Origin: Psychrosphaera sp.
Lineage (GTDB): Bacteria; Pseudomonadota; Gammaproteobacteria; Enterobacterales; Alteromonadaceae
Assembly (NCBI GenBank): GCA_028098005.1
Contig: JAOHFM010000004.1
Location: 1 to 58,929, forward strand
Length of the DNA: 58,929 nucleotides
Direction: 5' to 3'
The notes beneath the pieces are model-generated. The model was given only the letters and a program-made list of their open reading frames with translations. It did not search any database and was not told the origin of the DNA. Below are positions 36,814 through 47,100 of this stretch, in pieces. A program made the position numbers and the translations under genes. The stretch's first letter is position 1. Each line of letters starts with the position of its first letter.

Positions 36814-39735
36814 ATGATGAACTTCAAAAATAGTTTAACTGCTTTTGCAGTTGCTGCAGCACTAGGTCTTTCTAGTTCTGTAATGGCAGCCGAGACCGGT
36901 GGTCTAAAAATCAAAGTTACCGACCAAAATGGTAACCCAATCGCAGGTGCAACCGTATTAGTAAAAGCACCAGATAGCCTAGTAAGCAAAAATGCAGTAT
37001 CAGATGCAGACGGTTTTGTTTCTCTTCGCGGACTAGACGCTTCAAATCAATACACCGTAAGTATTAACGGTAATCAAATTCAAGCTTTTGAAGCAAACAA
37101 TGTACGTGTTATCACGGGCAAAAGTTTGAACCTAAGCTACGCAGTTAGCAATGCGTCTAGCAATATGGAAACCATTGTTGTGTCTGGACGTGCAGTATCT
37201 GCTATTGATACAACATCAGCTACTACAGGTATGGACATTACCCTGGACATGACAGAGTCATTGCCAACAGGCCGTTCTTACCAAAGCTATCTACAACTTA
37301 CACCGGGTGTAAAACCAAGTAGTGGCGGCAACCCATCTTCAAAATCTGGTGTTAACTACTCAGATGCTGGCGGTGCGGTAGGTACTTCTTCAGATAATGT
37401 TTACTACATTGACGGTGTAAACGTAACCGATAACGTTACAGGTACATTTGGTGGCAACATTAACTCTGAAATCATTCAGGAACAGCAAGTTATTACTGGT
37501 GCAATTCCTGCAAAGTATGCAGGTGGCTCTGGCCTTGTATCACGTGTTGTTACAAAGTCTGGTAGTAACGAATTTCATGGTTCAGTTAACTACTACTTCC
37601 AGAACGACAGCTTAGTGGGTGATTATGACAGCCCAACTAAATCGCAAAGTGGCTTTTCTACTTTTGATACGGCTGTAACACTTGGCGGTCCAATTATTGA
37701 AGACGAACTTTGGTTCTTTGCTTCATACCAATTGAAAAACCGTAAAGATGACGTAGCAGATCCTGAAACTGGTGCTATTGCACGTTCAGTGGAAAATGAA
37801 AGCACGTTAGGTTTTGGTAAATTAACGTGGCAGGCAACAAATGATGACCGTTTAGTATTTACGTATTTTAACGATCCTACAGATGTTTCTGGTAGCAGTG
37901 CATTTGACACTTTATCAAACCGAGATCGTTCACGTAAGCAAGGTGGCGACAACTACAAGATTGACTACACACACTCATGGGACGACGTTGTTCTTAATGC
38001 TGGCTTTATGCGTCATGAGTCAGAACTATCTGACATCGCAAAAGATAAAAGCACTCGTAACGATGTTGCTTACTTTGCTGATGCTTCAACAACCACGCAA
38101 TCTGATACTGACCTAGGTGGCTTAGGTTCAGACACTTTACGTGAGCGTAACAAAGAAAGTTATTATGTGAACGCTGAATACTATTTAGATACAAACGACT
38201 TTGGTTATCACACCATTGAAGTTGGTTACTCAGCAGAAACAAACGAAAACATCACAAACTCTGTTTACACAGGTGATTCGGCGCAATACACCTCTATTGG
38301 TGCCGCAGATGCTGGTACAACATATGACCAGTATGCGAATGCTGATGGTTGGATTGGTAATAGAGATTTATCTGATGATGATGCAGCTCGAATAGCAGCA
38401 GCAACAGGCATTGCAGAAGCTGATGTAGCAAATATTGTATTTAACAGCACGGCTGGTAACCCAACGGGTGATGTAAACGTTTACAGAATCATTCAAACGC
38501 AACAAGCTGAGTCAAAACTTGAAACTAAAGGTCAATCTTTTTATGTTCAAGACAGCATCAACATTGACGACCTAACACTAAATGTTGGTCTTCGCGCTGA
38601 AAAATGGTCTCACTATGCGTCAACCGGCGAGAAAATCTTCTCGTTTGATTGGGATGTTGCACATCGTTTAAGTGCAGTTTACGACATCAATGGCGACGGT
38701 GACTCAAAAGTTTGGGCATTCCACGGCCGTTATTACGATCCAGTACGAACTGATATGACATCATTTGCTGGTAACCTAACGGGTTCAGTACGTGAAGAGC
38801 AAGTATTTGTAGATGGTTCATGGCAGACATTCCGTACGCGTGGTGGTGTTGCAACTCAAGATGCATTCTTCTCGCCTACAACCAAAACACCTTACACAGA
38901 TGAATTCTTAGTTGGTTACTCTACAAACCTTTCTGAAGATACTAACATCTCTGTAACTTACACTAACCGTAAAACTCGAGACATTCTTGAAGATTACGAC
39001 TTAGGTGTTTATGCGGAAGGCGGTCAATTAGATGGCTCTTCGCTAGCATTACCATTGTCTTACTTTGGTTACACAGAAAACCCTGGTTCTAACTATGTTC
39101 TAGCAACACTAGAAGGTGGTAAGCGTGATTACCAAGGCGTAGAAGTTACATTCAAGAAGCTTCGTACTGACAACTGGAACCTATTAGCGTCTTATACTTA
39201 TAACGATGCAGAAGGTAACACTAACTCAGACGGCAACGCCGATTTACAAGGTGATTTCTATTACCTAGACCCTCGCGCTCCAAACATGTACGGAAAGCAG
39301 CCTGGTAACGTTGATCACCAGTTCAAAATCTTAGGTACTTACTACTTTGACAATGGTTTTGAAGTAGGTGCGGTGTACAACTGGAACTCTGGTACAGCAT
39401 ACAACCGAGCGTCAAACGTTTATGGTCGTTACTTACCGTTACGTGAAGACACAACATATGACTTTGGTGGTTACGACGGACGTTGGATTGCTCCAGGCAA
39501 CCTAGCAAGCCAAGAAACACCTGCATTTGGCACTTTAGATGTACGCTTGAAGTACGTTCAAGACTTTGGTGACTACGAAGCTGAGTTTTTCTTAGATGTA
39601 TTTAACATTTTAGATGACCAAGCCGTTACTGAAGAAGAGCAACTTGTTGCAGGTAGTGGTTCATTTGAATTTGGTGAAGCAAAAGACTGGGTTGCACCTC
39701 GTCGCTTCTACCTAGGTGCTAAAGTTTTATTCTAA
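36814..39735 (+). CDS. TonB-dependent receptor with carboxypeptidase-like N-terminal domain (Oar-like)
   Basis: A 973-residue outer-membrane protein. The signal peptide ends near AAE (residue 27). A carboxypeptidase-regulatory-like beta-sandwich (ITDQ-type; GNPIAGATVLVKAPDS near 42-57) spans to about 115. The TonB box region and plug follow (METIVVSGRA near 123; VYYIDGVNVTDN near 195), then a 22-strand barrel ending in LGAKVLF with terminal Phe. Such receptors import large substrates such as peptides, glycans or siderophores. No partner enzyme lies alongside to name the substrate. GGGAC precedes the start, and an intrinsic terminator follows. Confidence 0.9.
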   Translation: MMNFKNSLTAFAVAAALGLSSSVMAAETGGLKIKVTDQNGNPIAGATVLVKAPDSLVSKNAVSDADGFVSLRGLDASNQYTVSINGNQIQAFEANNVRVITGKSLNLSYAVSNASSNMETIVVSGRAVSAIDTTSATTGMDITLDMTESLPTGRSYQSYLQLTPGVKPSSGGNPSSKSGVNYSDAGGAVGTSSDNVYYIDGVNVTDNVTGTFGGNINSEIIQEQQVITGAIPAKYAGGSGLVSRVVTKSGSNEFHGSVNYYFQNDSLVGDYDSPTKSQSGFSTFDTAVTLGGPIIEDELWFFASYQLKNRKDDVADPETGAIARSVENESTLGFGKLTWQATNDDRLVFTYFNDPTDVSGSSAFDTLSNRDRSRKQGGDNYKIDYTHSWDDVVLNAGFMRHESELSDIAKDKSTRNDVAYFADASTTTQSDTDLGGLGSDTLRERNKESYYVNAEYYLDTNDFGYHTIEVGYSAETNENITNSVYTGDSAQYTSIGAADAGTTYDQYANADGWIGNRDLSDDDAARIAAATGIAEADVANIVFNSTAGNPTGDVNVYRIIQTQQAESKLETKGQSFYVQDSINIDDLTLNVGLRAEKWSHYASTGEKIFSFDWDVAHRLSAVYDINGDGDSKVWAFHGRYYDPVRTDMTSFAGNLTGSVREEQVFVDGSWQTFRTRGGVATQDAFFSPTTKTPYTDEFLVGYSTNLSEDTNISVTYTNRKTRDILEDYDLGVYAEGGQLDGSSLALPLSYFGYTENPGSNYVLATLEGGKRDYQGVEVTFKKLRTDNWNLLASYTYNDAEGNTNSDGNADLQGDFYYLDPRAPNMYGKQPGNVDHQFKILGTYYFDNGFEVGAVYNWNSGTAYNRASNVYGRYLPLREDTTYDFGGYDGRWIAPGNLASQETPAFGTLDVRLKYVQDFGDYEAEFFLDVFNILDDQAVTEEEQLVAGSGSFEFGEAKDWVAPRRFYLGAKVLF

Positions 39736-39796
39736 GCACTGTATACTGAAGGAACTAGGTTGTTAATTACCGGCTCCTTTAAGTTAGTCATAAAAG

Positions 39797-39818
39797 GCCA
39801 TCGAAAGATGGCTTTTTT
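39797..39818 (+). terminator. Terminator after the TonB receptor gene
   Basis: GCCATC-GAAA-GATGGC hairpin with a GAAA tetraloop followed by T6, 61 bp beyond the stop codon. Confidence 0.85.
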
Positions 39819-39915
39819 ATGCCCGTAAAAAACAGCATCTATACGTTTCATAAGTAGTTATTATTAGTGGCAATTTATTGCTATTGTGATGTTTTAACCT
39901 TTGGAGACTAATATT

Positions 39916-40527
39916 ATGCCAACGTTGACCAAGTCTATGACGTTTTTAACTCTTTTTTTAACAACTGGTGTTCAATCAATGTCGGCTATTGCTGAAACCT
40001 CTCCCGCTCCGCTCGTTTCCATTGCCACACACGACCGTTTTTTTGAGCTAATTTCAGTGCATTGCAACAAGGCCTTTGAAGGCAAAGTAGTGGTAGATTC
40101 GGAACCAAGCCCAGCCTTCGCTAAAAAGTTAGTGATGCATGTTCGAAAATGCAGCGACACACAATTACAAATCCCATTTCATGTTGGAGATGACGCCTCT
40201 CGTACATGGATAATCACTAAAACGGGCAGTGGTTTAAGTTTAAAGCATGACCATCGCAAACCTGATGGCAGCCACGACCCGCTAACCATGTATGGCGGTC
40301 ATACGACCGATGCCGGCTTCAACAATGTGCAATCATTTCCTGCTGATCAATACTCCAAAGAGCTGTTTGTAAAAGCGGGAGTTCCGCAATCCGTCGGTAA
40401 TACCTGGGAAATGTTTGTTTATGAGAATAAGTTTGCTTATAGGCTTATTAGAAAAGGACGCGCATTCAGGGTTGAGTTTGATTTAACCCAACCCATCAAA
40501 GTCCCAAAAACACCTTGGGGTTATTAA
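39916..40527 (+). CDS. Secreted protein of unknown function
   Basis: The 203-residue precursor has a signal peptide (hydrophobic core LTLFLTTGV, likely cleavage near residue 31). Mature features: two Cys (near 50 and 79) that could form a disulfide, HVGDDASRTWIITKTGSGLS near 89-108, a His/Asp-rich KHDHRKPDGSHDP stretch, and MYGGHTTDAG. I do not recognise the family; the segment GLSLKHDHRKPDG resembles bacterial secreted beta-sandwich proteins only loosely. GGAG stands about ten bases before the ATG. It is bounded by the TonB receptor terminator and the convergent glycerophosphotransferase gene. Confidence 0.7.
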   Translation: MPTLTKSMTFLTLFLTTGVQSMSAIAETSPAPLVSIATHDRFFELISVHCNKAFEGKVVVDSEPSPAFAKKLVMHVRKCSDTQLQIPFHVGDDASRTWIITKTGSGLSLKHDHRKPDGSHDPLTMYGGHTTDAGFNNVQSFPADQYSKELFVKAGVPQSVGNTWEMFVYENKFAYRLIRKGRAFRVEFDLTQPIKVPKTPWGY

Positions 40528-40566
40528 TGCTTATGGTGTGATGACGGACGGCTTATTGAGTCGTCG

Positions 40567-41532
40567 CTATTTGTTTTGAATAGGTAATGTTGTTAACAAT
40601 TCAGCAATCACTTTACCTGACTTTCCCAAATACTTTGATGGCAAATACTCTTCCATAAACTCTTTTACGTCATGACCCACACGTTTATTTTTCTTGGCCA
40701 TCTCTACCAATTCTTCATAAGAATCCGCATGTAGCCCAATTCTTTTTTCAAAGATAAGAGCTTCTGCTGACCCTGGATTTAAATTGATCACCCGGTCCTT
40801 TATAATCCAACGTGGGAAAATTACCGGTTTACCTAAACTCCAAGCTTCGTAAACCATAGTACCAAAGTCAGAAATAACTACATCCGCCTTCACTAACATT
40901 TCAGTTGTTGGTTTTCGTTGTTTCTTTGTTTGATTGCGCGGATGAAGTGCAATGTTGTAATTAAACTGGCTTTCTAAGTCCTTTGTAAATTCACACATGT
41001 CCGGAAAAGAAGACGCAGATTTATCCTCCTTTCTGAATTTAAGTTTCTTTGGGGTCACATAGTTATGAGTTGGGGCCCACAACACATTTGTTTTTTCGAG
41101 CTTAAGTGTAGATTTAACGAATTTTGACAGCCTTCCTCGTAAACTTTTGCGTTGTAGTTCACATAAATGGTCCAACCTAGGCCACCCAACAACGTGTATT
41201 TGGTTTTCAGTTAGGGTTATCGCTTTGTTCTTCAAAATTCGCTTTTTTAACCAAGGCCCTGGCACCAAAACATGATCAAACTCATTCAACAATCGACCAC
41301 CATTATCATCTTTGATGAACATGTAATTTTTGTCCGCTACACCGTGAGACATGAGTACATTGGCTGGGTTTCTGATAAAAAAGGACAAGTTAACTGCATC
41401 CTTTTTTAATTTAGTTTTAGTTGCACTGACTTGATCCTTTGGAAGATGTGTTCTAATCGTCGACCAAATAGTTTTCTGAACAAACTTGTAATTGGTGGAG
41501 GCTTCCTTTTTCAAATTAACGTGGTTTTTCAT
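40567..41532 (-). CDS. CDP-glycerol glycerophosphotransferase-like enzyme
   Basis: A 321-residue protein without signal peptide. NVLWAPTHNY near 148-157, IALHPRNQ near 195-202, ADVVISDFGTMVYEAWSLGK near 214-234 and the C-terminal AEALIFEKRIGLHADSYEEL match the Glyphos_transf family, which polymerises glycerol-phosphate or other polyol-phosphate units onto glycans (teichoic acids in Gram-positives, capsule or O-antigen decoration in Gram-negatives). No other glycan genes lie beside it, so its acceptor is unknown. The N-terminus is basic and may lie on the membrane. Confidence 0.8.
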   Translation of the reverse strand: MKNHVNLKKEASTNYKFVQKTIWSTIRTHLPKDQVSATKTKLKKDAVNLSFFIRNPANVLMSHGVADKNYMFIKDDNGGRLLNEFDHVLVPGPWLKKRILKNKAITLTENQIHVVGWPRLDHLCELQRKSLRGRLSKFVKSTLKLEKTNVLWAPTHNYVTPKKLKFRKEDKSASSFPDMCEFTKDLESQFNYNIALHPRNQTKKQRKPTTEMLVKADVVISDFGTMVYEAWSLGKPVIFPRWIIKDRVINLNPGSAEALIFEKRIGLHADSYEELVEMAKKNKRVGHDVKEFMEEYLPSKYLGKSGKVIAELLTTLPIQNK

Positions 41533-41617
41533 TTCTATCCCTGATTAATCGATCCCCATCATTTTATAAAAATTAACGAACAAAATATACATTATTCTTT
41601 CCGTACTATATCACTGT

Positions 41618-41791
41618 GAAAAGCCGGTCACCTGGCAATTTCAAGACGCTAATGGTGGCAACTATACTTCGAGCTATTATGGTAGCGTAACTTCAATTTC
41701 TTCTTATGCTTAGGTATCAGAACCAGGCACTTTGGCTACCTTTACTTTAGGGCTTATCATGTTTGCATCTCGCAGCATAATAAAACGTTAA
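41618..41791 (+). pseudogene. Remnant of a PEP-CTERM sorted protein
   Basis: One frame reads TWQFQDANGGNYTSSYYG, then SVTSISSYA, a TAG stop at 41711-41713, and directly after it VSEPGTLATFTLGLIMFAS plus RSIIKR and TAA. The last part is a complete PEP-CTERM signal: SEP-G-T motif, hydrophobic helix, basic tail. Exosortase systems recognise this on exported proteins of exopolysaccharide-making bacteria. No start codon or signal peptide is seen upstream, and the stop splits the tail, so this is a decayed gene. Confidence 0.65.
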
Positions 41792-41844
41792 TAACCATTT
41801 ATATATCTAAGGAACCAGTTTCACGCCGGCGCTTAAAAGCCACA

Positions 41845-44001
41845 TCAATACTTATAACTTATTGAAACGTTAACCGAACGTGGTTTGCCTGGAAAATATC
41901 GATCGCCAGAAAAAGAGGAATAATCCGCGCGTTCAGCATATCGTTCGTCCGTTAAATTTTGCAATCTAACACCGAGCAAGACCTTAGAGTTTAATTGGTA
42001 ACTTGCCCGAAAGTGAAACAGCGTATGCCCTGGGTAACGGTGTTGATTTTCTACGTCGGTAAAATACTCTCCGTTATATTGGCCATGCAGCTGCCAAGAC
42101 CACGCGTTGGATTGATAATTCAAAAATACATTCGCCATTTCATTGGGTGATGTATCTATATCCAGACCAACAATGTCCGAGCCACCAGGGTTTGATTCAC
42201 TTATACCGGGATTGTTGAGATATGTATGATCTGCAAACGAAGCATTTACAGCCAGACTAAGCGTCTCTGTTAATACAGTTTCAAAGCTAATTTCTACGCC
42301 GCGATGTTTGGTTTTAGCACCACTAATATTAAAAAATTCGGTATTTCGAATGATACCATTGGATTTTTTATACTGATAAAAAGCGATATCCAACGATAAA
42401 TTTTCATCTTGGAAACGCCAACCACCATCAAAGCCTTTTAACTCAACAGGATCTAAATCCGCTACGGTTTGCGCTCGTTGTAGTCGATACAACTCCGTTG
42501 CCTGTGGTGAACGAAAGCCATGAATTAAAGACCCGTACAATTGACTGTTATTTGCTAACTGATAAGTCGCCCCCAATTGCGGTGACAGTTGAAAATAGTC
42601 ATCAACTCGATTTTCAGGTCGGCTATATCGGCAGCCGCCAAAACCACAGATTTGCCCCAACTCGTCGGTGCGGCCTGACACCATTTCATTGCGATAATCA
42701 AACTCAATATACTCGGCTCTTGCGCCAATATTTAGATTTAGCACAGGAGACATTTTAATATTAGTCACCACAAAGGACGCTATGTTTTTTGAATCGACCT
42801 TGTAGTCATAATGTTTGCCCGTTGGAATGGTTGCCTGCAAAAAGGCAGAGCCCTCGGTTTTCTCATCTTGAAACTGCAACAGCGACATCGCTGCGAGTTC
42901 AGCATCAACGCCATAATTAATATCCACCAAATCATTCACGCGCCAATTGTTGGAAGTCTGCACACCTAGGCTTGTTTGACTGTTCTTTTCCGTTGGCTGG
43001 CCCGGTAAAAAGTGCTGCTTAAACGCCATGTTTGAATAACGAAGATACGGTGAAATCACAAACCCATTTTGCCAACGATATGTTTGATATAAACGAAAGC
43101 CATCGCCCTCTCGATACGCTTCAGGATTCGCATTGGTTTTTATAACGGTCTTGTCGTTATAAGCACCTTCACCAACAAGGTAACCTGCCGTTTCCTGATC
43201 TAAATTAAAGGCCGTTAACCAACTTGTTACGTCATAATCAGCCGATTCGCCTTGATGTTTTATGGTGCCAACTTGGTGTTTCACGCCCGAGTCATCTCGA
43301 AAACCACCATCGTCAACCACTGAAAAAGCCAAGCTCCAATCGCCGATTTGGCTCGCGTGACGCAATTTATAATAGTCGTAACTGCCGATTGTTAACTGTG
43401 ACTCTCCATGACCTTCCGGCAACCGCGGCGTAACTAGATTAACCACGCCATGAAGTCCGTTCGAGCCGTATTGCGAAGCCGATGCCCCGCGTAATATTTC
43501 AACCGACTCGGCCCAATAATGATTTGCTTCAAACAATTCATTCACGTTACACATACCCGCCGGACGAAGTGGAATGCCGTTTTCCAACATCAAAAACTCA
43601 CCACAAGCACCTGCACCTGTTAACACGGGCGAACGAATCGCCGCTAGATATTCCTGTCCGCTATTGCGATGAAAATTCACGCCTGGCATTTGATTAAACA
43701 GCTCTTGAACATGCGCATGATTCGTCAGCGAAATTTGCGTGGCATCAATCACATCAACCGTTCTTGCGACAGCGCTTAAGTCTTGGGGCACACGCGATGC
43801 AGTGACAACGATGGTTTCGATTTTTTCTTTTGCTGATGAAGTGTCTTTTTCTGAAATGCCGTTTACTACTGAAGCGTCTACTGCCAGACTTTCAGCGAAA
43901 GTTTGAGCTGAGCTTTGTAAAGAGACAAACAACATGAAAAGCACAAATAACACAGCAAAAACGAACCGCTCTTTTGTACTAATTTTAAAGAATTTATTCA
44001 T
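41845..44001 (-). CDS. TonB-dependent receptor
   Basis: A 718-residue outer-membrane receptor. Signal segment near 13-33; TonB box IETIVVTAS near 61-69; plug with NQMPGVNFHRNSGQEY near 104-119 and VEILRGASASQYGSNGLHGV near 171-190; barrel ending in VSISYKY with aromatic C-terminus. Plug residues include two Cys (GACGEF and GMCN, about 131 and 152) that likely form a disulfide, and a second pair sits in an extracellular-type loop (CGFGGC near 449-454). Paired plug Cys occur in a group of proteobacterial receptors of unknown ligand. Codon use looks richer in GC than the flanking core genes, which may mean transfer. Confidence 0.9.
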   Translation of the reverse strand: MNKFFKISTKERFVFAVLFVLFMLFVSLQSSAQTFAESLAVDASVVNGISEKDTSSAKEKIETIVVTASRVPQDLSAVARTVDVIDATQISLTNHAHVQELFNQMPGVNFHRNSGQEYLAAIRSPVLTGAGACGEFLMLENGIPLRPAGMCNVNELFEANHYWAESVEILRGASASQYGSNGLHGVVNLVTPRLPEGHGESQLTIGSYDYYKLRHASQIGDWSLAFSVVDDGGFRDDSGVKHQVGTIKHQGESADYDVTSWLTAFNLDQETAGYLVGEGAYNDKTVIKTNANPEAYREGDGFRLYQTYRWQNGFVISPYLRYSNMAFKQHFLPGQPTEKNSQTSLGVQTSNNWRVNDLVDINYGVDAELAAMSLLQFQDEKTEGSAFLQATIPTGKHYDYKVDSKNIASFVVTNIKMSPVLNLNIGARAEYIEFDYRNEMVSGRTDELGQICGFGGCRYSRPENRVDDYFQLSPQLGATYQLANNSQLYGSLIHGFRSPQATELYRLQRAQTVADLDPVELKGFDGGWRFQDENLSLDIAFYQYKKSNGIIRNTEFFNISGAKTKHRGVEISFETVLTETLSLAVNASFADHTYLNNPGISESNPGGSDIVGLDIDTSPNEMANVFLNYQSNAWSWQLHGQYNGEYFTDVENQHRYPGHTLFHFRASYQLNSKVLLGVRLQNLTDERYAERADYSSFSGDRYFPGKPRSVNVSISYKY

Positions 44002-44135
44002 TCTAAGACGTTACTCATTTTTAGAAATTTACTCAAACAATTTGATGGTATTTAAACACAGTTAAGAGCGATGGGTCTGGTTATTTGTGAAGTTGTATGG
44101 GTGTGCCGTAAGTAACGATCTGAGCTCGGACGAAA

Positions 44136-47100
44136 TCAAGCCATCGACAATTTCGCCGCTTGTTTCCACATAAACGACGGCATGGCGCTTCGCAACTTCC
44201 AAGTGATATTCATCGGCTGACTGCCCGTATGAGACACATAATCGACTTCTCCGAAATTCACGAATCCCATGGTTTTGCCAAACTCATCATTTGATTGCTC
44301 GCGCACAAACAAAAACAGGCGTTTGCCGTTGTCTTTATGCAAAATGTATTCGAGCCCTTTGCCACTATCTGGCCGCGTCGAGTTTTGGCTTTGCCAATGA
44401 AACAAGTCTTCGTTGATTGCATAGTCATGATACATGGTCGTGGGTGAAAACTGTTTTGCGTTTTTGTTGAGCGTAACGAAAAGAAGCTCAATGTTTTGCT
44501 CTCTGATATTAAACACACCTTCTCTCGAGTTCGGTTGCCTTTCAAAGGTTGTCGCACCAAAACCTACTAAAATTTGCTCTCTGGCATAACGTGCATGCAG
44601 TTTAATTGGGTGATTGCCCATCATCGGCATCGTGGCTTGTTGGTGATGAACGCGTTGAATAAGCAAGTCTGTAACACTGCTAATTTCAGAGGTAATGGAT
44701 GGTTGGTTTAGGCTTGAAAGACTCGCCTGCAATGACTCAAATCCAGTGTTAGGTCCCGTCTTTTGCCAAAGGTCATAATGCAACATCAAGTCATAAATTG
44801 GATTTTCGGAGTCGCTAACGTTAAAGCCATTTTTTGCCAATGTATTTATATGTTGAAGGTATTGATGATCGTCACACACTAAGAGTCTGGTTTTAATCAT
44901 ACGAGACAGTTGGCGAAGTAATTCATTATCCGATTCAACGTTCATGCCCTCAGGTGCTTTGCATGTTCCCGTATCTGAATTATCCACTTCATTTACGTTA
45001 TAAATCACACCTGCCTCTTCACATAATTCCGTCCATGAGTGTTTTTTATAGATGTCTTCAAGCGCGACTTGCGGGTTCACTTTCATGAAATTATCGAGCG
45101 TAATCGCTAACGTCGTATGTTGCGGAAAATGTCGGATCAGGCCCAGTAACCTCTGTCTATTTAAAGTGGCTTGCCTGATGTTTTTTAGAATGACGTCTTG
45201 GGTTTGTTTTGAAAGCTCGATTCGACAACCTAAAGGCGCATGCGGAAAGTCATTTTTGATTTCGTCGCTAATAGCCCCATCAGTCTTGCCCACCAGCGCT
45301 CTAAACTTATGCGCAAAGTCATATTCAGCATTGGCATTACCTACAAAATCGAGCACGGTACAAGCTTCTTTGCCATCGGCCAAACGCAGACCACGGCCGA
45401 GTTGTTGTAAAAATATCGTTAAACTTTCAGTCGGCCGCAGAAACAATAACGTATCCACTTCTGGGATATCGACGCCTTCATTAAAAATATCAACGACAAA
45501 CAGGATGTTAATGGCACCGCTTCGAAGGGCTTGCTGTTTTTGAGCGCGCTCCCGGCTATTATCACTAGTCAAATAATCACAAGAAATGCCTTTTAATAAG
45601 AGTTGCTTACACATGTATTCTGCATGTTTTTTACTGACACAAAAGCCCAATGCTTTCATGCTAGAAACCGACGTCACTATTTCGTTAAGGCTTTGATAAA
45701 TCTTATCTACGCGTTGCTGATTATGCGTGTACAAATTTGTTAAGGCCGCAATGTCGTAACGACCTCGGTTCCAATTTACCGTTCGCAGATCGGTATCGTC
45801 ATCCACCCCAAAATATTGAAATGGACAAAGATGGCGTCGATTGATGGCTTCCGGTAGACGAATTTCAGCCGCGATAACGCCACAAAAATCATCCAAAATA
45901 TTAGACCCGTCTTGCCGTTCTGGCGTTGCGGTCAAACCCAATAAAATCTTAGGCTCAAACTTTTTCAATATACTTCGATAGGAATTAGCGGCAACGTGAT
46001 GCACTTCATCAATAACAATGTAATCAAAATAGTCGGCCGACAAAGAGAGATTATCTATCTGATTATTTAAAGACTGTACTGAAGCAAACAGGTGTTTGTA
46101 ACTTTCGGGTTTGTGATTCCCAACCCAGAGCTCGCCAAAATTCGAATTTTTTAATACGCCTCGATACGCAAGCCGTGCTTGTTTTATTATTTCTTCTCGA
46201 TGAGCAACAAATAGGAATTTAGCATCCGGCTTATCTTTGATAAAACGCGCAAAATCAAACGCCGATATTAACGTCTTCCCCGTGCCTGTTGCGGCCACTA
46301 CTAAGTTTTTAAATCGCTTATGGAGTGAACGCTCAACGTCTAACTTTTCCAAAACTTCTTGTTGGTGATTAAACGGCTTAATGTCGAAAAAATGTGATTG
46401 TTCTAATTCATGTCTACCGCTACTACCGATACGCGCTTCTTTTAGCGCAGACTTTAGTTTTTCTTTGGCTTCCACTTTGCCATCAAACAGCTCAAATTCT
46501 TTGGAATTCCAATAGGTTTCAAAGGTATTAATGGAGCGTTCAATAATGTGGGGGATTTCTTGCGACGTGATCTTTAAATTCCACTCTAAGCCACTGGTCA
46601 AGGCCGAATGCGACAAGTTAGACGAACCAATATAGCCGGTATTAAAACCGGTATCGCGAATAAAGAGGTAGCTTTTGGCGTGCAGTCGTTCTCTTTGTGT
46701 ATTGTAACTAAGCTTAACTTCGGTGTTAGGCAATGACGCTAAAAACTCCACCGCTTTGGCATCGGTTGCGCCCATGTAAGACGTCGTGATGATCTTTAAT
46801 TGATTGCCACTTCTGGTGAAGGCTTCCAACTCCTTTCGGAAGATTCGAATTCCGGTCCATTTAATAAACGACACAAGCCAATAGATCGTATCCGACGAAA
46901 GTATCTCGCGCTTGAGTTCACTTTCTAACGACAATCCTGCATTACTACCGCAAAACAATTCACTTTGGGTCAGGCCTGTCAGTGGAAATATATCTTTGAC
47001 GTATTTTTTAAGATCGGCCGCCACCGGATTTTCAAGTTCGTACAGCGCAGTAAGAATTTTCCCTTGGCTATTGAGTAGATTCTCATCAAAAAATTCATCG

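Noticed and set aside
45052..45543. 163-residue plus-strand reading frame opposite the helicase
   Set aside because: It lies wholly inside the helicase coding region on the other strand, has no family signature and no ribosome site of note; the helicase motifs on the minus strand explain the sequence.
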